Assembly: GCA_023231475.1 (NCBI GenBank)
Contig: JALJEE010000671.1
Span: forward strand, 1-24,677
From: Seison nebaliae
Lineage: Eukaryota > Rotifera > Pararotatoria > Seisonacea > Seisonidae
Reading direction: 5' to 3'
Length of the DNA: 24,677 bases
Below are positions 1-9,700 of the stretch, in pieces. A program made the translations under genes and the position numbers. How positions within the stretch are numbered: the first letter of the stretch is position 1; each line of letters starts with the position of its first letter. Under the pieces are notes generated by a model. It saw only the letters and a list, made by a program, of their open reading frames with translations, did no database searches and had not been told where the DNA came from.

Positions 1-178
1 GAAGACGAGATGTACGTAGATACGATTTCTTCAAATCGCGAAGGGAACGATGCACGATCACGAAATCGTCAGCGTATGTCATAACATGCGGAAAGAAGAA
101 ATCACCAATGGTGATTCTATTACTTTTGTTGAGTTCGCGGAGGACGTCGTCGATAACCAAGCCAAATAACTAGGGAAT
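1..178 (-). mobile_element. LINE reverse-transcriptase fragment (YADD region)
   Basis: Read on the minus strand, this edge fragment encodes a stretch with LFGLVIDDVLREL followed by MTYADDFVIV, the order expected for the central reverse-transcriptase motifs of a non-LTR retrotransposon (the YADD catalytic motif). The reading frame is damaged just upstream of LFGLV, and the element runs off the left edge of the window. It is a dead piece. Clade (CR1/Jockey-like or other) cannot be set from so short a segment. Confidence 0.72.
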
Positions 179-184
179 TATTAA

Positions 185-260
185 AGAATACAATGTCGAA
201 TATTTACATCGTTTCATAAAAATTGTTGGAAAGTAAAGATCAAAAACATGAAAATTGTAG
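185..260 (+). mobile_element. LINE fragment, inverted relative to the piece at 1-178
   Basis: Positions 185-247 match, in inverted orientation, the segment at about 3065-3165 that forms the upstream part of another LINE copy: both share a run with 'tttcataaaaattg' followed by 'ggaaagtaaaga'. In that LINE the segment lies downstream of the RT catalytic region. Here it is on the plus strand while the RT piece beside it is on the minus strand, so the two parts have opposite orientation. The match fades after about 250. Confidence 0.5.
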
Positions 261-1176
261 TTGATCAGTCTGTGATTAACTTGAATAAAGTTTTAGGTTT
301 TGGGACAAAGATCAAGAATAATCTGGCAATGGACTAACTATGGACTAATGTAAGATGGTAGAGATGTTATAATTAATAACTTGTTAATATTTTATTTAGT
401 ATTATGGATTAACAACACTAATGTGTATAACTTGTAAGTATAACTTTCGTATACCGATAGTCAACAAAGGAAGATAATCACTTCTTTCCTAAATCACTTC
501 CAATCGCTCATCGAACATTAGCTCTGCGAGTGCTTGAAGTGTTTATTAAAAATACGAATATCTGCCATCATATTACTTTCGCCTCGCAATTATGGCGTTA
601 AAGGACTTCAATCACGTTAACCTTGTGATAGTTGTTCACTTGATAAGAAATTGATATAGAATAATATAATATAATAATAAGAAAATAAGGAAATTGATAA
701 ATTTAATGAAAAATAATTTTCCGGTTTTTTATTTCTCTTGTGAATTATTTGATTGGTGATTATAGAAATATCGATCAAGCAGTATCAGTGGAAGATGTGG
801 TAACTCCACAATGGAAGACAAGAGAACTCTGCAGAACTGTCTCAGACGGCCAAGTAAAATCCGAATTGACAGTTAAACAAAATTTTTATATTTTATAATA
901 GAATTACAATTAGATAATATAGATAGAAGTTATTTTGTATTTTATATCTTAATTGGTAAATGTAATACCATTATAAGATCATTGATGAGAAGTATAAATA
1001 ATATTAAAGATCGAAGTTTTTAGATTAGTTTTGTGATAATATGACAATGGCTCGATAAGTATGAGCTATGATTTAAAATTGATAAGAAACGAATGATATT
1101 TGTTATTCAAAGATTTGTCTATTTAATCAATTTTATTTTTTGAATTTAAATTTAAATTAAATAAAAAGCTTGGAAA
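261..1176. other. Intergenic region with two exon-like open patches
   Basis: AT-rich sequence upstream of HSD17B10. Two plus-strand patches look coding: 461-596, after an AG and before GTTAAA, open in a frame containing PIAHRTLALRVLEVF; and 766-871, after TATAG and before GTTAAA, open in a frame containing VVTPQWKTRELCRTV. Both are more GC-rich than their surroundings and are bounded by the AG/GTT signals used elsewhere here. Their phases do not join directly and I recognise neither protein, so they may be relics of a lost gene or part of an unidentified one. The HSD17B10 promoter must lie in the last few hundred bases; I see no defined element. Confidence 0.3.
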
Positions 1177-2029
1177 ATGTTACATCGCTGTCTGATTACA
1201 GGAGCTGCCTCAGGTCTGGGACGATCTACTGCGGAATATTTGGCTTCAAAAGGAGCACGGATTGTAGCATGTGATTTACCAACATCGAATGGAAAAGACG
1301 TAGCGAAAGCAATTGGAGATAACTGTATTTTTCATCCGACAGACGTTTAAATTTATTTATCTTTTTTCATTTATATCTTTTGAAGGTGACGAGTGAGAAA
1401 GATGTAAAATCTGCCATTCAATTGGCCAAAGACAAATTTGGTGGTTTGGATGTTGCAGTGAATTGTGCAGGAATAGCAGTTGCATTCCGAACATACAATA
1501 TGAAAAAGAAGTCGATCCATACACTTGAGGACTTTCAGAGAGTATTAAATGTTAATTCTTTAATTATTTGTTCATATTTCATTCTCTTTTTCATTAGGTA
1601 AATGTTGCAGGAACGTTTAATGTCATTCGATTAGTTTGTGATGCATTCGCAGAGAATGAATTAAATGAAGAAAATGTTGAACGAGGTGTCATTATAAATA
1701 CAGCTTCAGTTGCAGCATTTGATGGTCAAATTGGTCAAGCGGCTTATGCAAGCAGCAAAGCAGCAATTGCAGGAATGACATTACCAATAGCGAGAGATTT
1801 ATCTTCTATGGGAGTTCGAGTAAATGCCATTGCTCCCGGTTTATTCAATACGCCGATGTTGGCTGCTTTGCCAGACAAAGTGAGAACTCTGTTAGCGAAA
1901 ACTGTACCATTCCCCCAACGATTGGGCGAACCAATCGAATATGCACAGTTGGTCGAGAGTATTATTACTAACAAATATTTGAATGGTGAAGTGATTCGTC
2001 TCGATGGTTCGCTACGAATGCAACCATAA
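1177..2029 (+). CDS. HSD17B10: 3-hydroxyacyl-CoA dehydrogenase type-2 (17-beta-HSD10 / MRPP2 ortholog)
   Basis: A short-chain dehydrogenase that in animals oxidises short branched-chain 3-hydroxyacyl-CoA and steroids in mitochondria; the vertebrate protein is also a subunit of mitochondrial RNase P. Exons 1177-1344, 1386-1550 and 1598-2029 give 254 residues (human 261). The cofactor motif TGAASGLG is at residues 8-15, NCAG follows in exon 2, and the catalytic triad is Ser148, Tyr161 and Lys165 (YxxxK). The C-terminus [15 protein letters not shown] is almost identical to the human end, and [13 protein letters not shown] spans the exon 2/3 junction. Both introns (41 and 47 nt) start GTT (GTTTAA, GTTAAT). 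The start is the first ATG in frame; a short upstream exon joined at the acceptor-like attacag at about 1194-1200 cannot be excluded, because the N-terminus is slightly short. Confidence 0.95.
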
Positions 2030-2449
2030 AACATTTATTAAATTAATGTCATTGAATTCTCTTTTCAATTGTCTTTATAAAACTAATTAAATTTTTTCAA
2101 ATAATATGGGTAAAGAAAAGATGAAATAAAGATTTGTTAAGGAAAGAGGATAAATAATGATATTATGTTAATTATAAAATTTAAACGTTCATGGCTCTGG
2201 AGAAGCGGTCGCTACAGTTCTCAGCATTTTCGTAATTCATTGCAATTTGCAAGTGACTGTTGGAGTGGAACAGGTTTAAAATACATAAACTGAAGATTAT
2301 AAAATGTTAACAACTAAAATTATTCATTCATTTTCGTCTATTCCCTTAACTTCCTTATGTCTAAATCATTTTTTTCGCAGTAACATCGACAATCCTAAAT
2401 TTAATAAATTTTATTATTCAAATAGGTCATAGATAAACAATAATTTTTA
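2030..2449. other. Intergenic, with a small GC-richer island
   Basis: The 3' flank of HSD17B10. A patch at about 2185-2275 is richer in GC than its surroundings and open in several frames on both strands, with no recognisable protein or RNA. The rest is AT-rich and nothing is visible in it. Confidence 0.4.
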
Positions 2450-3165
2450 TATTTTTTTTTACTTATAAAATCAAATCCCTTCGGGGCAAATTAAAAAGAA
2501 AACAGGATAACTCACTGTACAAGTTATCCTTAATAAATTTTCTTACAATATCGATTTCATCACGTAAATAAATCGGAGTACGAGAGGCAATATCGAAATT
2601 GGAAGTAATAAGAACAGCTTCATCGAAAGTATGAGGAACTTCAATAGAGAAATAGGAACAGAAAAACTGTGATGGTAAAAATATATATAATATATAAAAA
2701 ATAATGGTAGTAAAAAAAATATTACACTCTGTATAGGATGGAGAAGATAATTCAGATTCTTCAATAGAAAGAATTATCCTCAGATATCTTTGAACAATAA
2801 GAAGAGGGAAAGATTTCAATCCGCAGATAGAAAACATAAACGCTCTATTAAATGGCTTACAACAACTTGGAAGCATTCCAATTACTCTTTTATATGTACG
2901 ATCGAGACATAGCAAAGATTTATGAGTATTAGACAATGATACAACTTGTCCATAAAAGTGGCAACAATAAGAGACGAATAAGTCTAGCTTCAATGAATCG
3001 AAAAATATTTCCATCGATGATGAAAAGAATAAAAGGATCTGAGAAACTTACATCCGATTTCATCAGTAGTAGCAGAAATTTTTGGTCTTTACTTTCCATC
3101 AATTTTTATGAAACAATGTAAATATACATATATTCTATATTATTTATATTTGACATTGTATTTTT
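2450..3165 (-). mobile_element. LINE 3' end (C-terminal RT/thumb region), copy A
   Basis: A 5'-truncated non-LTR retrotransposon. An open minus-strand frame from 3014 to 2463 contains LFVSYCCHFYGQVVSL, then LDRTYKRVIGMLPSCC, then NRAFMFSICG, ending LFNLPRRDLIL. This is the post-RT region of LINE ORF2, where the SYCC..YG and LxxxQ/TyxRxxRMM blocks sit. After the stop is an A-rich tail (a T run at about 2449-2460 on the plus strand). Similarity extends upstream to about 3165 with broken frames. It is homologous to the copy at 6786-7560: the blocks CKFLRSFYSF and RAFMFS are shared. Confidence 0.8.
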
Positions 3166-3339
3166 TAGTAATTTTCTAAATATTTTACTTCTTCAACAAG
3201 AGATGATCTCATATCATGAATTTGAAATAAGATAAACGAACTAACATCAAATGAAATAAGACAAATGGTGTTTGGAAAGACTGAAATTGAATATCTGACC
3301 ATTTGAATGTCCGATTTGTTTAAGTAACATCAAAAAAGT

Positions 3340-3560
3340 CATAGTTTCAATATGATTTGCTGCCCAAACTATATTTGCTACTTAACCATTCATCGAATCT
3401 AATCATATAATTGAATTCTGACATGATCTGGCTTTTCACTATTTTCACCAAAGAATTCATCTTAAACTTCTGCCGCTAAACCTTTCATTAACAAATTGGA
3501 ACGTTATCTACAAATTCTTGAATTTTTCGAGGAAATAATCGATGAAATTTTATGTGAAAT
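3340..3560 (-). pseudogene. Decayed partial copy of CATSPERG (exon 8/9 region)
   Basis: On the minus strand from about 3555 to 3410 the translation aligns without gaps over about 49 codons to CATSPERG exon 8: the live gene reads LATEVYDEF and NSEELDHVRIQLDD, the relic LAAEV-stop-DEF and NSEKPDHVRIQLYD. Immediately after, in a shifted frame, LDSMNG...IVWAANHI resembles the exon 9 block LDELDGG...IWANQF. The end of exon 8, intron 8 and the start of exon 9 are missing between the two. At DNA level about 80 bp (3408-3487 against 9257-9337) are close to 80% identical. Two in-frame stops lie in the exon 8 part. It sits about 240 bp beyond the end of the live gene, on the same strand. Confidence 0.8.
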
Positions 3561-3793
3561 AAATAATCGTTTTTCTTTCTCAATCTTCAATCATTCATTT
3601 ACAGTTCTTTATGCTCATACAGACGATATGGTCAAATAATAATAAGCAATATTTATCTATAATCCGATAAGTAAAATTATATTTATCTAACAATGTAAGA
3701 GATGTAATGACTCAAAATCGAAGATTCTCACCAAAGAAACAAATATTTATTTATTCTCCATATTAATTCAACTTGTTGAAATTAATTTTCAGC

Positions 3794-6700
3794 CTAATTC
3801 TTTTTCGTCTTCTTCGTTTTCTCATTCTTTTTCTCTTGTTCGTCCTCATTTAAACTATTATCAGATGAGTGACGACGGACACTATGCAATATGGGCAATA
3901 ACAATTTATTGGGTTCGCCTACAACTTGATGTGGTCGGTTGAGTGGTCGATTGGAGGAATCCATGGGCAAACTGATTTTAGCAACCTTCACAATTCCTTC
4001 GAGTTCATTGGGACTGACCTTTGGTTTTCTCGTTATTGCGCCTAAAAAAATAAAAATTAAAAAAAGTAATTTAATTCATTGAAATAACTTATTTTCGATA
4101 TTCCTTTTTCTAACGGTTTCGTTATACTTGACATCTTTCTCGGAGAAAGTAATATGGAATTTTTGGGAAGATTCAATGGATTTGCACTTTCCACAAACAT
4201 TTTGCTAAAACAAATTCATCAAATTAAAATTAAAGGAAAATGGAAACTCCTCTGATTTGGATCTCTTGAGATTCCTCTTATCATAATGGAATGATGTTGG
4301 TATCTGTTCAATAATTGATGAGTATTCGCTACGTGACGGAGTGTTTGGTCGATCTAAACCTAATTTGGAACTCACATCAATTTTGGGAGCTTTATCTTTC
4401 TTTTTTTTCTTTTCTAGACTTTTCGCCGCAACATCTATTTGAGAAGTTTTTCCTTGAAACTTATTGGTTATGGAAGCACCGAATTCTGAGAATGATCTTT
4501 TAATTTGTATTAGAGCTCTACTTCTTCGTTGACCTCTCTTTCCATGTTTCTTTCCTTTCCTTCCACGTTCTTTTAAATTACCACTAGTCTGTGTACCTTC
4601 CGATTGTTTATCTGGTTCATCAGATTGCATCATTCCTAATTGACGGAAATCAATCGAAGTTGAAGAACTATCGAAAGTTTTCGGACTGTTCGATGAAAAA
4701 TATGAATCGGTTTCCGTCCCCAACGATTGTGCAACTGGTGTAATTACTGTATGAAATATCTTGCGACGACCAGATGGCTGTGGAGCTTCATATTTCTTTT
4801 CAACTGCTTTCTCAGACAATCGAACTTCTTCCTCAATAATTGGTTGTATCATTTTTTCAATTGCATCCTCCGGTGCTGAAGATTTCTCTCCATTTAATTT
4901 CTTTTGATCATCTTCATTTTTTGCTTAAGAAGAAATGAGAATATTATTCAAATTGAAAAGCTAACCACCAATGTTCATATATTCCATATTCTTACCAAAC
5001 ATTTTACTTTCAACTCCTACAAAATTTCTTTTTATTATATTGGATTAAATAAATTTTAACTTTGAGTTGATTCATGTTTGCCCAAAGATGTACCATATCC
5101 TGAAGTCAATCTACCTCTACGGCCCATTTTACTCGTTTCTTTCACTTCATAACAATAATAATTTGCTTTTTTTTTTTTGAAAGAATTTTCAACTAACACT
5201 CTTGACCAGTACGTTCACTTAATTTCCCTCTACTTTCTGCAACGTTCGATTTCGAAGATGTGATACTTCTATAATGTAACGGTATTTTACTATTCTTTGC
5301 AGTAGGTGAATCAATTGGCCGAATGATAGGATGTGGTATAACACCTTGCATATTCCAGATACGATCCGTCGCTTTCTGTTGATGCTCCTCCGTCGATATT
5401 AAATGATTCTTTATCGTTGCCATTTTTTCTTTATTCATCTGTTGTCCATCTTGTGATTCTAAAGGATGTTTTGTGGTAAACAATGTTAACGATGAATAAT
5501 TCTTCAATTTCACTTGATATTCTCCTCCTCCAATACTATCATCAACTTTCGATGAGTCGACTGTCTTCTTTTGAGTAGTTGGTGCTATGATATATCCGTC
5601 ATTGTGAAATTTTATATTAACAATCGAAATAACTAACGAGATTTTTCTACATAAAACTTCATTCGAATCCAATTGAAGATACAGAACATTAGTAAACCGA
5701 CTAACAAAACGAGAAATGTCATCTATGATAATTTATTATTATTATTATTTATATAAAATTATTAAATTTATAAACCAATATCACCGTGTATGAGAGTCCT
5801 TTTTGGAGGGGCAATCCAAAAAGACGGACACGGAATCTTATCGAATATTTACAGTAAGTTCCACTGTGATTTAATCCTCTGAAAAAGATTCATTAAAATT
5901 TCTCATAATCATTCAAAGTTGAACTTATTGGAAAATTCCAATAGAAGAAGTATTTGAGGAGATTGTCCTTTTTGTGGTACGACATCATTACAAATTGATT
6001 TATATTGACAATTCCATTTGATACCGGAACGCGAAGCAGAATAGATTGGATAACCTTCAATTGTTGCTAATTCATCACCGCTAAAATCGAATAATCGACT
6101 GAATAAAATTGAAAAGAATTATATAGAAAACTGAAAACAAATACCAACTATCCATCCATTAGATTAATTTTATATACATCTTCTTTCGATAATTCGCTCA
6201 CATTCACCGGTTCCCAAGTGTCCAATGTCGGATTAATATGAACACCAACAACTTTTACAATTAATTTCTCGTTAAAATCTTTCAATTTATCTGATGCCGT
6301 ATCTAATAATTTGAATTGAGGTCGGAAATCTAATATTGAATATAAAACATAATAATTATTATTAGTATTATTTAAAAGAAATATCTCTCAATATGCCTCT
6401 TGGAGACTTTCAGTTTAAGCTTCCAATTCAATGAAATTCCTCATCTCATAACTTTTCCTCTTTCATTCATTCTTTCATTATCACACTTTTCATCCAATTA
6501 TATCGACAATTTGAACATTTTAGAATCTTTAGTCGGCAACATTGATAGATAAGAAATTTCTAATCTATATTAAGCATACTTACCTGGCATCGGAGACTCC
6601 GCGGTCAAGATGGCGGATCTCCCAAGTAGAAACTTGTCCAGAGCACTTATAGGATGAGTTGAAGCCTGCGATGTCCTAAATTAAGGTCACTCGGATGCGC

Positions 6701-9700
6701 AATTTCTGTTAGCGGAATCTGCGTTCGCGCTAATTCCGCATTATGGCTTAAAAAATTCAACTGTTCACTATTCTTTTTTTTTCTCTTTTTTTTTATTAAT
6801 AAATCCCGACGGGGCAAATTATATAGAAAAGTAGATAACTCTTTGGAGGAGTTATTGATAATCAGATTCTTACCAGATACCAACTGATTCTTCAGTATTT
6901 CCGGTCTATAAGAATCAATAGAGAAATTTAACAGCATCGAAGACGCGTCATCATACGATTTAGGAGACCTTAAAGAGTAAAAAGTGCAGAAAAATTGATT
7001 GGAGAATTTTCGGTCTCGCGCTGTACGAAAGTAGCTTCTGTGAGATTAGATTTTTGCACCGAATAGATAATGTTCAGATATCTCTTCGCTAAGAGGAGTG
7101 GCAAAGGTGCCAACTCACATAGACTGAACATAAATGCTCGGTGGAAATGCTTGTAGCATTCGAGCATCATCCGAACTGTCCTATTATACGTTTGATCAAG
7201 ACAATATAACCACTTTTGTTTACAGGATAGAGACACAACTAGACCATAAAAGTCACAACAATACGTCACGAACAAACACAATTTGATGGAAAAATATTTG
7301 CATTTATGAAAAAAAGAGTAGAAGGATCTTAGGAATTTGCATCTTATTCTATCGACAAAAATCGAACTTTTCTTTTTAGAGTCGATGTGACAACCTAAGA
7401 AACAAGTTTCTTTTGTCTGTAATTTACGGAGGTCGTAACAATTAGGAAGATTATAGATGTTAGTTAATAACTTCGATTTACTTTCATTACATAAGATCGA
7501 ACTATTCATTATACATGTTTTCATTCTCTAACTGATGACTAACATTTCGTTCTTCAGAGAATTAGTGAATAAAATTCATGCTAACTATATCCATAATATA
7601 AGCATAATTCGCTTTCCGCTGCTGGTGAATCACCATTCAGTCCACATTGCCACACAAATTCTTGTCGTTTTTTCCCTGGCTCTCTTGTACGTGCAATATC
7701 TAAAACCAAACGCTGAGAAGGAGGACATCCTCGAATAATATGTATCACCTGAAACAAGAATAAAAACTAAAAAGTTATTAGGGGAAAATTGAACTTTCGA
7801 GTCTAATTGTCTACCATCCGTATCTACACAGACTACATTTTTCCCAGACCACATTTGCAAATATGCAACCGTCCGCAAATAATTATGTTGTTTACCAAAC
7901 TGCACTAGATGATTGGGCGTTGTACCCAACGTTATGTAATCTCTAGGTAAAACTTGATGAATTCTGCGATATTGTCGTGAAAAATGTTCGTCTTTTAGTT
8001 GTTCTAAGAAACTGATTCCATGTAGACTATCCTTACCCCAATCATATTTCAATTGATTTTCTAACAAATATTTATGATCCAAACCATGACGTTTATCACG
8101 ATCATTTTCTTCTTCGGGAAACATAAATTCATCAAATCCATCTTTTCGATCAGCTATTTCAATCTAAAAATATAAATTAAGTTATTAATTAGAAGTATAG
8201 ATTAATCAATAACGATTATTCAACAACAATTTAAATTTAATAAAATATTTATAAATAAGAAAGTTTAATTAATTTTATTAAGGACATTGCGCGAACGCAT
8301 ATCCTACTATCATAAATTCTGCGCCCGAGTACCCCAAGAGGGATACCGCAAACATATCCAACACCCGTGTGCAATGGTGTGGACATAGTCCGGGAGATAC
8401 GCGTTCCTGATCACGGAGTCTCCAGCGCCAGGTTAGTATGAGTTCTTTAGATTTCTCACTCGAAGCTATTCAATAGAACTTGTGGAACATTCACATTCAT
8501 ACAACACACACATTCTACTCAATTTCACACAATATGATATGAGAACATTCAACATGAGAAATCTTCCATATTTCCATTTTACGTTTTCACACTTTTGATT
8601 GAACATTTAGCCTTTCATTCATTTCTTAGAATATTAACCTCATAAGATACTGTTAAATTGCTGAGATGTTCTCTCCTCAAAATCGTATGTGTTAATCCAC
8701 TTTTCCTTGGAATAATAATAGCCAATCTCAAATTATTCAAAATATCTCGATTGAATGTTCGGAACGCTCGTTTAAAAGCGAAATGTAAATTGAATCGAAA
8801 AGTTTTACGTTTGTCTAAAAATATCGTTTCTGGTATTGCATCGAGATCTCCCGTATAGAAACTTTCTTGTTTACGATATGCAAATTGATTAGCCCAAATT
8901 TGTTCCACTCCTCCATCTAATTCGTCTAATTTCGCATAAGTCGATACGGCTGTTTTTTGGACTTGTTCACTTTTCGCTATTTGCACATCGACCTAAAATA
9001 ATTGGAGAAGAAATAATAATTATTATTAGAACAGAAGAATTTCCAAATTCTAACCAAATTAGAATTATCCAGATAGTTATATGTTAAATTTTCTAGGACG
9101 AATTTGTCAGAGTAAAATAAAGATGATTGTTTAAATAATTGATATGGATCACTGTTGATATCATAACTAGCTTGTTCAAGTAAAATTTTCGTTTTTGCAT
9201 GTTCCTTATAAATGGCAGCTTGTTCATCTGATGCAAGTACATTAATCATATGAGATTTCTTGTAATCATCTAATTGAATTCTGACATGATCTAATTCTTC
9301 ACTATTTCGACTGACGAATTCATCATAAACTTCTGTAGCTAAATATTCCTGTCGCCATCTTTCAACTGGATTAAGAATGTCACTATTTTCCGAACGATAA
9401 TATGGGGAAATAAAATTGCTTCTTTCAATAATGGCATGCATAACGGAATGATAATAATATAAAGATTTTAAAGTATGAAATTGTGCCGTTCGATAAATTC
9501 TTGGAGGACGAAATCGATAATTCTAAAAAGAAAGTGAATCGAAAATTGTTTATTAAAATATTTCAAACTATTTTTCTGTCGATTGTTGAATGAATAATGG
9601 ATTGAAGTTCAACTCGAAATCCTTCTAATGGACACATAGCACTCACACTGTCAACTGAACCGATATCTCTAAATTTGGAATATTAACGAATTGGAATATT

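Noticed and set aside
2185-2275. A possible third U1-like sequence (TGGAGA...ATTGCA order)
   Set aside because: Only scattered short matches; it lacks the 5' end, the paired stem-loop II and the Sm/stem-loop IV end.
4042-4134. A donor at GTTAGA (about 4134) for CATSPERG exon 20
   Set aside because: Neither open reading phase then joins to exon 21. The GTTATT donor at 4088 does, so I used that; the alternative frame containing CGKCK was dropped for the same reason.
3794-4923. Treating CATSPERG exons 19-21 as a separate gene starting at an internal ATG (4852)
   Set aside because: The frame is open upstream and phases agree with exon 18 through a GTTAGC donor, so one gene is the simpler reading, though with less certainty than the ectodomain.
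6740-6800. A LINE targeting U1 genes, suggested by the LINE tail ending about 35 bp from the U1 3' end
   Set aside because: The related copy at 2450 has no U1 beside it, and the tail does not enter the U1 sequence, so chance adjacency is simpler.
7535-7738. Plus-strand open frame of 67 codons
   Set aside because: It is the antisense shadow of CATSPERG exon 11 and its intron.
9669-9687. A possible 19-nt intron at the CATSPERG exon 6/7 junction
   Set aside because: It leaves a stop in the next exon; a 44-nt intron with donor GTTATT (9712-9669) keeps the frame and the local size range.
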